Assembly (NCBI RefSeq): GCF_907164915.1
Contig: NC_061863.1
Span: 6,192,340-6,256,339 of the forward strand
Origin: Impatiens glandulifera
Lineage: Eukaryota > Streptophyta > Magnoliopsida > Ericales > Balsaminaceae
Direction: 5' to 3'
DNA length: 64,000 nucleotides
Shown piece by piece: positions 44,589 to 56,495 of this stretch. Position 1 is the first letter of the stretch. Each line of letters begins with the position of its first letter. The position numbers and the translations under genes are program-made. The notes below the pieces were generated by a model. It saw only the letters and a list, made by a program, of their open reading frames with translations. It did not search any database and was not told the DNA's origin.

Positions 44589-47500
44589 ATGGATTCAAGA
44601 GAAACACCGGCGGCGGCGGCGGCTTCAATGCACCAATCTCAATCTCATCATCTGAGACAACCCACTTCCTACAACTACAATCACTCCACTGTTTCCTCTC
44701 AAACCTTACCCGTCGGTTCAAATTCGAATTCCGCCTCACCCTTTATGCAGACTTCACGATTTCCCCTCAATTCCTCCGCCCCACCAACTGTTGACGGTCT
44801 GAGCTCACCTTTTGCTGATGGATCCCTTAACATTGTGCCAGATAAGAAGAAGAAGCGAGGAAGGCCTAGGAAGTATTCTTCTGATAGTGGCATTGGTTTG
44901 GGTCTAAACCCTGATGCTAGCCCTACTCAAGTTACTCCTTTCTCCACTTCTGGTCATGGGTTTTCTGGAACTGGCAGTCAGTCTTCTGATCCAAGGGTTA
45001 AGAAGAGTAGAGGAAGGCCTCCTAGTTCAGGAAAGAAGCAACTTGATTCTCTAGGTATATATGCATGTGTATCTATTTACATTACTTGATCTTTGTAGAT
45101 GGGTTATAGATAGATTTGCAACTTGTTTAATCTCTATTCATTTTTTTGGTATGAACAGGACCTTCTGGGGTTGGGTTTACACCACATGTGATATTAGTTC
45201 ATGCAGGGGAGGTAAATTGATTGTTGTTTTTCATAGATCTTTAAGTTTTGAATCTCAAAAGTTTCTTTTATTATTAAGATATAGTATTCTTTTGATACAT
45301 TCATTATTCTATTCAATATGATCCAAACTAGATTCTGTTTTCTGCCTTCTTGATGATATTGCTTCTTGTGTCAGTTTTTTAATCAAATATGTTCAAATAA
45401 AGAGGTTTTCATATCATGTTTAGTTCTTGAAAGTAGATAATAAATTGTATTACATAAGAGTTCACTAAATTTTATACACCTATGTTGGACTAATGCCATA
45501 TTTGATCTTGGGTTATTTGGAAAAAAAGACTGATTTATTTAGATAAAATAACCCAAATTTAAAGGAACACTATTTTAATATTTTAGTTTATGATTTGAAT
45601 AATGCGAATATATGATTATTTGAAATAATTCCAAATAAACATCAAACAAACTCTTAAGAAAATCTCTATGCACATTTAGGAAACTATACATGTAGAAATG
45701 ATATATGTTTCCATATAAGTTGATGGGGGGAATATTAACATATATATATATATATATATGTATATAGATTAATATATATGATAGAGATTGATAATATCAT
45801 CATAATATCATCAACATATTATTAGAAATACTAGAGATTGTTATAATATTATCACTATATTATTATTCTTATCATTTAGACCCCCCCTTATAAAGTTGTT
45901 TAATGTCTCATGTAATCCAATTTACATCAATTAATATGATATTCTACATCTCATTGTTAAATTCTTTGATTTTTTTTTAGAACTAATTGAACAATTTCTC
46001 TCATTATTCAACTAAGTTACTATTTCTTTTCCATTTTTCTTCATCATAAATTTATAATCAACTTTACATACATAAAAATGTTTTACTTGCAAATATATAT
46101 ATTAATTTTTAGGAAAGTATATTTTAAATGTTTTACTTGCATTATCTATGTAACTTTTATATCCATCAACTAGATGTTCTTATTTTTTTGTAATGTATGA
46201 TATATTTTCTTGTTTCTTAGGACATAGCGTCAAAAATCATGGCGTTCTCACAGGAAGGGCCTCGCACTATTTGTATTCTCTCAGCAAATGGTGCAGTCTG
46301 CAATGTCACCCTCCACCAACCTGCATCTTCTGGGGGCACTGTTACTTACGAGGTGCATTATGTTTATTTGCATGGTTTCGAAATATCAGCTATTAGATTT
46401 TTTTTCATTCCTTATATGTTCATTGCCAAAGTTTATATATGTCCTTTAACTGATTCAGTTATTTATACCAAACTCTTGCTTATTGATTTTATAATTAAGG
46501 GTAAAAGTTCATTTTGCTTCATTTATTTAAAAAAAGAAGCTCAAATTACTTATTCTCCTCATTTATTGGCTTACTCCATTAAATTTTTAAATTAGCTTTA
46601 CACAATTTTTGCATCTCCTTAATCTCAATCATTGACTAGAACTATTTGTTCTTTCTAAAGTGCATATCATCACATTATCAGAAGTAATTTGAGTCAGTTT
46701 ATTTTTTAAATTGAGGAAGCAAAATGAATTTTTGATGCAAGTTAAGAAAATAAAGCAAATTGAGCTTCTTTCCTGTTTATAAACTGAGCTTATCATTCTC
46801 GGGGAATGCATCTTTTGCAGGGCCGCTTTGAGATAATCTCACTATCTGGCTCTTTTGAGCTGTCTGAAAGCAATGGTAGTACCCATGGAAGAAGTAGCAG
46901 TCTTAGTGTGTCATTAGCTGGTTCAGATGGACGAGTGTTAGGGGGAAATGTTGCCGGGATGCTAACTGCTGCTACTCCAGTGCAGGTTTCTTCTGTTATT
47001 TTATTTCATTTCTTCTCGAAAAACCAAAATAATTTTGTTATATATCTCCTTTGCATGTCTATTATAATTCAGAAAAATCTACATAATTTGTTATGTTTGC
47101 CAAAAATCATAATAAATTATAAAGTGAACTGGATCATGATTCAAAAAATAATTTATATGCTACATGAAGCAACAAAAAACACAGTATAATTTGAATCACA
47201 ATCCAAAACAATTCATTTAGAAATAGATACACAAACATCCTAAACTGATCTAATCTTAATTCGTATTTACATGATATATGGTTGTCATTTTCTTTTGGTG
47301 TGGAAAATGGCTTAATGTAATTTCTTATAAATACATTGTTTCATGGTAATAAAACATGCTTTGTACACTCCATTCAAACAAGAAAATAAAAACAACTCAT
47401 TATGTTAGCTCAAGTAATAAGAGTTTTGCCTAAAAAACTAGAGGTGTAGGGTTTGATTCCCATCAAGAACGTCTGAACTTGAAAAATCAGCTCACATGAT

Positions 47501-47944
47501 GATTAGTTGTCTTCAAAACTTTATCACTCTCAACTCCCCATTCTTCTTTACAGAGAAGCCAATTGTATTGAATATTTAAAATTCCTCTCCAACCTTTTGA
47601 TTTCTTTCCAAGATGTTTCAGAAAGATGTTTGTCATTTTGGTTCTTAATATTTTGCATTTATATATTGTTTCAGGTGATAGTAGGAAGCTTTGTTTTTGC
47701 TGAAGTGAAGAAACCGAAAGCTGAGATTTCTTCAACACCATTTCCAAGGAATATGTTGGCTTCTGCTGTGACATCTCCACCTTCTCAGTCTCAGGGGGGA
47801 TCAAGCGATTCGTCTGATGATAATGGTGGCAGTCCTTTTAACCAAGGAGGAACAACAACACTTTTTAACAACAATTCTAGTCACCACCATCAACCGCAAC
47901 ATCATAACATGAGTTTGTATTCAAATATGGGATGGGGTAAGTAG
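44589..47944 (+). CDS. AT-hook motif nuclear-localized protein (AHL), two AT-hooks and a PPC domain
   Basis: Five exons with GT-AG introns: 44589-45054, 45159-45211, 46221-46352, 46821-46985, 47675-47944. They join to 1086 bases, 361 residues plus stop. AT-hook 1 (KKKKRGRPRKY, about 86-96) and AT-hook 2 (KKSRGRPPSSGKK, about 138-150) bind the minor groove of AT-rich DNA. The PPC/DUF296 domain follows (about 158-285; VGFTPHVILVHAGEDIASKI, GGTVTYEGRFEIISLSGSFE, VQVIVGSFVFAE). It contains the GRFEI core needed for AHL oligomers and partner binding. The tail is Gln/His/Ser-rich and ends NMGWGK. Two AT-hooks plus a multi-intron gene fit clade-B AHLs, which act in chromatin and growth control. The exact orthologue cannot be named from sequence alone. 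The second hook has Ser-Ser where Gly-Ser is common. Confidence 0.95.
47403..47475 (+). repeat. Possible tRNA-derived SINE head in AHL intron 4
   Basis: The words ttagctcaagtaataagag (A-box-like) and tagggtttgattcccatc (B-box-like) are about 35 bases apart. The arrangement parallels 30121-30190. The internal RNA polymerase III promoter pattern is the only evidence. Confidence 0.4.
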
Positions 47945-48699
47945 TAAACTGTAACTGTTTATGGAGATTGAGACTGGTGAATGGGGGAGAATTTACATTA
48001 TTGACTTAAGAGATTGTGTTATGTATTCTGGTTGGTTTAGGAGTTTGCTAGACATGTATCATGTACTGTAGTAGGTGTTTTTTCCTTTTTAAAATTTATT
48101 TTAGAACTGCTATGTTAGTTTATTCTAACTAGAATTTGTATTTGTGCTATTTGAAAACAATTTGGTTTATGAATTTTGATCTGAATTTGGTAGGAGAATT
48201 TGTCACAAAAAAAAATCAAATTCTAGATTTGTGTCACATTCAGTTTATAGGTGATATGTTTTGAAATGTGATTTCGTCTAGACTAGATTTCACACATTTT
48301 AAAAATAGCTGTTAAATTAAAAGTTTGTGTTCTTGCTTGTTTGTTGATGATGTTAAGGCTTGTGATAGGATCATATTTTTTTGTCAACTCTTTAGAATGG
48401 GTTTTCCTCTTTGTTATTTTGTTTCCACAATATTTTTCAAATGTTATACTGTATATTCTGAAAACAAAATTTATTTATACCCGACGACATGAAAAATATT
48501 TGATTAGTCAAATTATTTATAGTACATTTGTTAAATTTATTCACCATCTATTTTTTTTGTGTGTATACATGATTTTTTCAATTTTGTTAAATTTATTCAA
48601 ATGTTAGTTCTTCCATGTCAACTCGGAATATGTAGATTTTTTTTTTTTTTTATCTTTTTTAATCGGTTTGAATTTTACAAAATTTACAAGATTATATAT
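47945..48699 (+). other. AHL 3' UTR and downstream AT-rich flank
   Basis: The sequence following the TAG at 47942-47944 to about 48200 is probably the 3' UTR. After that it is AT-rich with a poly(T) run near 48637. No other gene seen. Confidence 0.45.
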
Positions 48700-50115
48700 A
48701 CATTTTTACATTCTTATAAATAAATCTATTATTCTTTCTCTTTTGTTAAATAATTTAATTGTTTTTATTCAACTGAACATTATAATTTTCTAGTTATTAT
48801 TATATTTATTTAGTATAAAAGTTTATTTTAAATAAATATTATTTCTTACTATTACTTATATACTTTATTTAATTTTGTGTTATTGTTAAGGTTATATAAA
48901 ATTTGATTTTTTTTCAAATCCGTCACACTTTTTTTACTATTTAATATTATAATAATATATATAGAAACATAAATTAATATAATCAACAACTCATTTTCTG
49001 TGATTTATTGTGTCTAAAACCCTTCTTCTCCAACTCCATTTCCCTTGACCTTATGATTTAACTCTGCTCTATTAGTTCATTTGGTTTTATGATCACTGTC
49101 TTAATTCTTCTAATTCTTCGGTTATTTTGTTCGTCTACCTTTCAATTGTGATTTCAGAGTTTAGCGACTCCAACTGGAGAATAGAGCTATAAATAACTGT
49201 ATTGTTAGGTCATTATCAGAGTTTAGCGACTCCAACTGGAGAGTAGAGTTATAAATAACTCGTATTGTTCGGTTATTATCATATTGTTGTTATCAAACTC
49301 AACTTCTTGTCGTTTTTTTATTTAATGGTGATAATGAGTTCAATATTTTTTATAATTGACTAATCGATATTGTTTTTCTATTTTCAGATCTACCGATGAA
49401 TTTTCAGAAATTAAAGCATGACTGGTAAATATTGATTTATTTATAAAACTTCAGTATTGAAATTGTGCTTTTATTTGATAATAGGTACATATCAGCTCAA
49501 ATTGAAAACAATTATTCAGCACATAAATGAAGAAAGGAAGAGAACAATGGTATATTATCAATCTTACCCAATTGTGTGTCAGAGTTGTGATGGGCCCCAA
49601 TTTTTTTTTTGCCCAATTTTTTTGGATTAGTTTAACCAAATATTAAGAAAATTTTATATAGAATGAGTGAATAAAATAAGTTTTATCATTTATTTTAATA
49701 ATTAGATAAATAAAAATTGAAAATTTTAAAGAAATTATAAGTATAAAATATTGATCTTTTTGAGTTGGCTTCAACCCACTCGAGCCCTGTATAGATCGGT
49801 CTCTGCCGAATAGGCGGTGGAATGACTCATATATTGTCGTAGTTTTTATTCATGGGAGAGAACCTATGCCTTCATGGGAGAGAACCTATGCCTTGTGCAT
49901 AAATCAAAAAAAAAAGAATTTTAGTGTTGAACAAATGTGCATTCTGCAAATTGATATAGATAAATCACAATTGGAAAGGGAGGTAGTGTCAAAAGATCGA
50001 AAAAGATTCAATTTTTATATATATTTATATTTATATATATATAATATTAAATACTGTAAAAAATAAGTGAGTGTAATTTTTAATATTTTTTTTAATTATA
50101 AATATCACATAAAAA
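48700..50115 (+). repeat. Tandem segmental duplication, copy 1
   Basis: The unit of about 1.4 kb aligns in direct orientation with 50116-55145 once two LTR insertions are removed. Shared landmarks include tagttattattatatttatt, aggttatayaaaatttgatt, tcatttggttttatgmtca and aggtaymtaycagctcaaa. It includes an internal duplication of about 62 bases (49155-49216 and 49217-49280, cagagtttagcgactccaac). It holds no recognisable protein. Confidence 0.7.
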
Positions 50116-50456
50116 TAACTCCAATCTTATAAATAAATTTATTATTATTCTTTTATTTGTTAAACAATTTAATTATTTTTATTCAACGAAAAATTATCAT
50201 TTTTTAGTTATTATTATATTTATTTAGTATAAAATTTTATTTTAAATAAATATTATTTATTGTTATTACTTATGTAGTTTATTTATTTTTGTTTTTGTTA
50301 ACCTTCATTTCATTTATGGCCGTATTTTGTCAGTTGGGTTTGGGATCTATACTTTCAAACTTGGTACTTCCTTGTTGTTAAAGTTTATTTTTAAACTTTA
50401 TAAGTTAAAACTTCTAATAAAGTTCTTATTATTAAGGTTATACAAAATTTGATTTT

Positions 50457-53400
50457 TGTAAGGCCCCGACGAATCGTCAACTTTCTGGCTCCGTAGTTTA
50501 GCACGTGTCGTGGGCGTGTGACAATACGGAGGTAGGAGCACGTCGCGGGATGACTCGAGTATCAATGCATTTCAACATTGGTTTGCGTGTCATACATCTT
50601 TTAAAATCAAACATTTAGTTTTTAATTTTTTTTAAAAATACATGGAGCGTTAAGAAATTAATTATGTAAAAATAATTAATTATTTATTCAAATTTTAATA
50701 ATATGGGGGGCTAAATAAAAATTTAACCAGAATTCGGTTTAAATTAATTAAAAATAACTAATTTAAAAGATTATTTATTTGAAAATCAGAGTCGCCAAGT
50801 GATTTTATGAAAATCAATAAAATGATACGTGTATAAACGTATTTATACTAGAATTTCTAGAAAAAAAAGGGGTTCGTGTTCTGGTTACGCTCGGGAAAGG
50901 GCTTTCGCGCTATGTCCTTTGCACCGTCAAAAGATGACATCTTTTTATTTTTTAAAAATACTATAGCTATTTAAACTTCTTTTATTATATTTATTTTCTT
51001 CAATGAGTAGTTTGAAGGTCCTAAACAAAGGTAGACTTCGGTTACATAAATAATTATACAAAATTATTTAGAAAGGTGTATATGCGATTGCATTGATATA
51101 TATCTGAGTAAAATCCTGAAAAATATCATAAGAAGTGTTATAATTTAAAAATAAATTCCAAACAGGACCTTAGCCAAAACATTGGTTTAGGAAGTATCCC
51201 AAAAATATTAAAATATAATTTTCTGACCTTTCGGGAATATTTAAAAATGGATTCGAGGTTCTAAAATTACAAAAATAATTTTAGATTTTGAAAAGTGGAA
51301 CCAAACAGGCTTTAGGACACGAGTCATAGGGTCTAGGTCTAGTTTGGCCGATCTAGGCTCGGTCAAGACTGGGGTGGTCCGGACTAGGGTTCGGACGCAT
51401 GGGTCAAGGGACCAGAGGGCTCGGTCTTGGGTTTGGGAGGCTCAGTCCTAAACTCGGTTTGCTCGGTCTTAGACATTGGAGGCTCGGTCCTAGGTCAAGT
51501 TCACTAGTTGTGGTCCTTGGTCCTAGGTCTAAGGTTAGGGTTAGGTTTACCGGTCCTAGAATAAGGGAGGGCTCGGTCCTAAGGTTAGAAATATCGGTCC
51601 TAGGCTAAAGTGGTACTCAGTCCTAGGTTATAAACATTGGTCCTAGGGCTAGGTCCTAGGGTTAGAAACATCGGTCCTAGGCTAAAGGGGTGATTGGTCC
51701 CAGTTTAGAAACATTGGTCCTAGTCCACGGTCGAAGCTGAAGAACACCGGTCCTAGTCCTCAGTCGGAGCTGAAGAACGTCCTCGTTCGGAGGTTGGGTT
51801 TTCTCGGTCGCGGGTTCTTACCTAGGGTTCATTTTCTCGGTCGCGACTGAAGAATAGGACCGAGGAATATCGGTTTTAGGCTAAAACCTTAGGTCCGAGG
51901 TGTTCTTATTTTGGTCAAAATTTTAGAAAGCTATAACTTTTGATTTAGATCATGAAATCATGATCTGTAAGCTATAGTTAGTTTATATGATCATAAAAAA
52001 CAAAAACCCTAACATAAATCACGATTTCAAGATCTTTACAAAGATCAATTTCTAAACACCATTTCTAGGTCAATTTTTGAGATTTTTCAAATTAGGTCAT
52101 TTCAAAGTCTGATTTAACTTTATAATGATGAATATAGTTGAACACAATCAAAACAAGAACATCATTCAAACATTAAAACAGTTTTTGAAAATTATATCAA
52201 AATTAAAAAAAAAATAAAAACACAATTTGATTAAACATGATCAAATTGATGTTACAGTTACTTGGAATTCATCCTAACATATTAAGAAACATGTATAACA
52301 ACTAATTGGATCAAAAAATCCATATTAAAACCAAGAACACGAATTTTTTAAAATCTAATTTTAAGCATAATTTTTAAAAACATCAGTTTTATTAAAATGA
52401 TCAAAACGTTGTTATAGTTGGTTAGAAATCATTCTAACATGTTAACAAACATGTATAGAAACTGACTGGATTAAAATATCGAATTAAACACAAGAACATG
52501 AGATTTTAAAAAAAAAATCAGTTTTTAAATTTAATTTTATGAAAATTTTGATTTAGAGTGATTTGATATGATTTCTTTCAACAGAAAGTTCATACATGAT
52601 ATATATAATGATTCTAAACAAAGAAACCACACAATCAAGCTCAAAAACAGATCAAACCCTATCAAACAAGAAATTTAAAAAAAAAATCAAATTTTCAATC
52701 ACAGATCATGATACAAATGATATAGAAGAATACCAACAACTGGAGAACACTCCTTGGATATGTTAGAATCTATCCCAATGCCTGGATCGAAGCTTGGACC
52801 GTTAGAGCAGGTTTTCAAAAAAAATTAGTTCGTCGGAATCTTCAAACCTTTGATTTAGGTGGTGATTGATTGATATTTGTTTGATGATTTGGTTTACAAA
52901 CCAAAGGGAAGTATTTATAGTCGGGGAAGGTCGGTTGAGGAAGGCCAATTCAACTCGAATTCTTCGATTTTCAGTCTTATCCCTTATCTTATCCTCAACC
53001 GTGGCAACCTATTTCTAGTGCGAGGTGTACAACCTAACTAGGGCCTATTGTAGGCGATGATGAGGTGGAGACGTGGGTGAAAAAATTAGTGGATACGACT
53101 ATCGAAGAAGCTAGAGCTTTTGGAAGAAACGCATCGACGATGTCTCATTTTTGGCGAGCATCGCGATCCAATGAAGAAGAAGACCGAAACAACGTTGTTT
53201 CTTCTAACGTCGTTCGCATTTCGTTCGCAGTCAACGGTCTTGACTAACGGGGTTAGTCCATCCCATTAGTTGATTCAGTGTGGTAGGCGCGCACGAGCTT
53301 GACTATAGCCGACTGTGTGGCGCATTTCTTAGCGCCGGATAAAAATCCAGATTGATCTATGACTCAGAATCCTGCTACAAAAATTAAAAATAACTTCTGC

Positions 53401-53842
53401 TACACCAAATTATCAGATTTTATTTTTATTAAAAGGTTATTAAAAATCGATTTTTAATCTTTTTTTCACTCATTTTTTCACCAAAAATTCCACAAAAATA
53501 TTTCTATCACCAAAATAATAATTATGTTCATATTTTATTTTTTGGGTATTTTTGGGAATTTTAGGATATTTTATATTGGTTTAAGTCATAAATTAAACAT
53601 AATTCATGATTAAATCACAATTAAATATTTTTAACCTCTTTTTTTTTGTCTAATTTGAGTAAAATAAATACAATATTTTATTCTCAAATTATTTTTGGAG
53701 TTTTGAACAATTTTCCTAATTAGAGTTTAATTATCACAATAAATAACTCTTAATTAGATTTTCATTCCTTTTTAAAATTATTTTGAATATAAAAATTCTA
53801 ATACTATTTGAAAATAAGGTAAGTCAAATTTTTATGCTTACA
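50457..53842. mobile_element. Large solo LTR, Ogre/Tat-like Ty3/gypsy (copy 1)
   Basis: The unit starts TGTAAGGCCCCGACGAATCG and ends TTTATGCTTACA. Flanks are ATTTT and TTTTT (one mismatch), and copy 1 of the segmental duplication (near 48905) preserves the empty target aaatttgattttttttcaaa. It has no coding sequence. It contains cagagtcgccaagtgatttt and ggttcgtgttctggttacgc, wording I associate with the long LTRs of Ogre/Tat elements. At 3386 bases it is very long for an LTR, consistent with that group. A second copy is at 56496-61432. Confidence 0.6.
51310..51900. repeat. Degenerate CGGTCCTAGG-rich repeat inside the large LTR
   Basis: Dozens of diverged 15-30 base units around ctcggtcctaggtt and gaacaycggtcctag. 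The equivalent region of the other LTR copy is 57340-57800. It is GC-rich against an AT-rich background. The short ggttagggttaggtttacc word at 51531 is part of this array, not a telomere. Confidence 0.7.
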
Positions 53843-54528
53843 TTTTTGTTTGAACAATGTTAACATTCGTTAAAAACACGTCACTAAAAATATGAATCTT
53901 CTTTAATTTGATGAGAAACACTCTCTTCACCTTTTATTCGTTCAAACGACTCTTCTTCTCTTCCTTTACCTTCTGATTTATCCGTATCAAACTCCATTCC
54001 CCTTCGTTCATTTGGTTTTATGCTCATTATCTTAACTCTTCGGTTATTTTGGTTGTCGGTCAATCACAACTCTACCCTCCAATTGTGATTTTGGAGAGTA
54101 TCATTTCAAACCGAAAAGTAAAACTTTAAATTACGTATTTTTTGATCAATATCGTATTGTCATTATCAAACTCATCTTTTAGTTCATTTTTTTTATTTAG
54201 TGGCGATGACGAATTCAATACTTTTTATCATTGACTAATAGATATTGTTTTTTTTTTCAAATCTACCGAGGTATATGTAGAAATTGGAGTGCCATGACCG
54301 GTGAATATCGATTTATTTATACAACTTCACTATTGGAGTCATGCTATAATTTGATAATAGGTCCTTACCAGCTCAAACTCGAAACAATTATTTGTTTTAT
54401 TGTGCACATAAATGAAGGAATGGAGAGAAGAATAGTAGATTATGAATCTTACCCAATATGTGATGGAAGGACTTATGTATTGTCGTAGTTTTTATTCATG
54501 GCTGAGAGCTACTGCCTTTACATGAATA

Positions 54529-55024
54529 TGTTGGAATTAATTAAAATAATTTCATAATAAACTTAAATCATAAACTATAATACCCTAAATCTTCATTTTT
54601 GTTCCTAAGATAAGATATGAAAGACAAAAACGGAATATATATACCTGGATCCTTAGACATGATTAGATGAGATGGTCTTTCAAAAGGGCAGAAATCCTTT
54701 AGCCTTATTTCTCCGATGACGGGGATTCAGAGAGAGCGTGTGATAAAAATAATTTCGTTCTTATTTTTTATCAACCAACATCCCTTTTATAATTTCTTCT
54801 GCCTTTTGGGGACCATAACCGTCATAACTGCCTCATTACGCTAATTTATAATTTGACCTCTCATCAAATTAGAAATATCGCAAGGTATCCACAATTTAAC
54901 ATTCATAACAATAACGTCCTTAAGTCAAATCTCAAACATCCTTAGATCACATAATATTGACTTATTATAATCAATGACCATATATATTCATTTAAATATA
55001 TAAATGTCTCTTTAAATTCTAACA
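54529..55024. mobile_element. Solo LTR of about 0.5 kb
   Basis: It starts TGTTGGAATTAATT, ends TTAAATTCTAACA, and is flanked by GAATA and GAAGA (one mismatch). The undisturbed counterpart is in segmental copy 1 near 49915 (agaattttagtgttga). The TGTTGGAA...TTCTAACA ends fit a copia LTR; the family is not identified. Confidence 0.7.
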
Positions 55025-55145
55025 GAAGAATCTTAGTGTTGAGAAAATGTGCGTTCGAAAGAAAAATCTTAGTTGGATACGGAGTAATCACACAGTAAAA
55101 TGAAAGTTTATTTTTAATTGTAGATGTCACGTAAAACTTTGTTTA

Positions 55146-56495
55146 ACTGAAGTTTAAAATTGTTAGAAAATAACCTTATTTTATATAATCTTAAAAATAA
55201 GAATTTCTCAAATATTGTAAAGTTGAAAGAAAATCTCAATGTCTCCAATAAGAACTCAATTTAATAATTGGAACTTTTATTTATTAAAATAATGTCCTAT
55301 ATTACAAAAAGACTATGAAACTTAGTCAAGATTTAATACATTTAATACGCTGAATATATAATTAAATGCATATGAATTGATAGAGTATAACCAATTAAGA
55401 ATATTTGAATTTACATTTATCCAAAAAAATTTGATTAAATCAGATTGTTATCCCCATAATTCTTATGCACTAATAATATAGATTATAAAAATCAAATTTT
55501 AGATTTTCTTAATACAACTTTAATTCATTGTTTATAAAACATTGTACATCAAAATATTTCAATTTCAGAAATCTAAACAAACATGGACTATCGGTCTCTA
55601 ACTCGGTCCAGGTTTGGTGTCTTGGTGGTAGCTTGAGATAGCTTCAGCTATTATAATTAAATGTCCAAATTAGGTCTTGTTAGAATAAATTACTTATTGA
55701 ATTATTTAAATAATTTTGTTTGTTGTGAATTATGAAATGTTGATTTATTATGTGAGAAGATTAAAGAGGAGTAATATTGAATACAAATATTTTTTAAAAA
55801 GAAAATATATTTTTTAATTGATAAATAGATTCATTTATTGGTGGAAAGGATATGTGAAAATATAATGAATTATTTAAAAATATTTAAATAATGCTCATGG
55901 AGCAAGACCTAAAATAATTGAGTTTAACCAAGAGAAAAAAAAAATACATAAAAAGTAAAAGATGAATGAATTTCCCCGACTAATTGCTTACTTACACAAA
56001 GAGGCTTGATTGTTTTAATTTAGTATTTTTTTTTTTTTTTGAAAAAAATGACAATGAAGAATGAGTTTAGGTAGACCAAGAAAAGAAGACATCAAATAGA
56101 CTTATTTTGAGTGTGATAAATTCAAAGGTAAACTCTCCATTAGGAACACTTCAGGATAGACAAATGATAATTTTAATCAGATAATTTGTGTTTAATTTGT
56201 ATTTCAAGTTGTAACTATCTTTTTAAAATTCTTTTATTTTAAAGGGATGTTAAAATATTATATTTTATTTATCTAAAAAAATATGATAATACTTAAACAT
56301 AATTGTTTAAGGTTAAAAAAAATAAATCAAACTCCGGTACAGGTAAATAATATGTTAACATTTGAAAACATTAAGAAGAAATATTATTTTTTATAACTTT
56401 AACAATAAAAACCCTAAATTGTGAATTTAAAAAAAAAATTCTAAAATTTTATTAGTCTCAATTTAACAATTTATTAATATATATATATATGCGCC
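55146..56495. other. AT-rich intergenic DNA, no gene seen
   Basis: No coding potential and no element ends recognised. A poly(T) run lies at 56027-56040 and a (TA)n run at 56475-56490, just before the second large LTR. Confidence 0.6.

Larger units (their letters stand above)
50116..55145 (+). repeat. Tandem segmental duplication, copy 2, interrupted by two solo LTRs
   Basis: Collinear with copy 1 in three blocks: 50116-50456, 53843-54528 and 55025-55145. It contains an extra stretch of about 140 bases (50292-50435) not in copy 1. The two LTRs at 50457-53842 and 54529-55024 are missing from copy 1, so both inserted after the duplication or only in this copy. Confidence 0.7.

Noticed and set aside
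44699..44893. Antisense frame within AHL exon 1
   Set aside because: Shadow of the real coding exon; the sense strand has AT-hook coding.
51525..51550. Telomere-like ggttagggttagg
   Set aside because: Single short occurrence within a CGGTCCTAGG-type array in an LTR; not an interstitial telomere tract.
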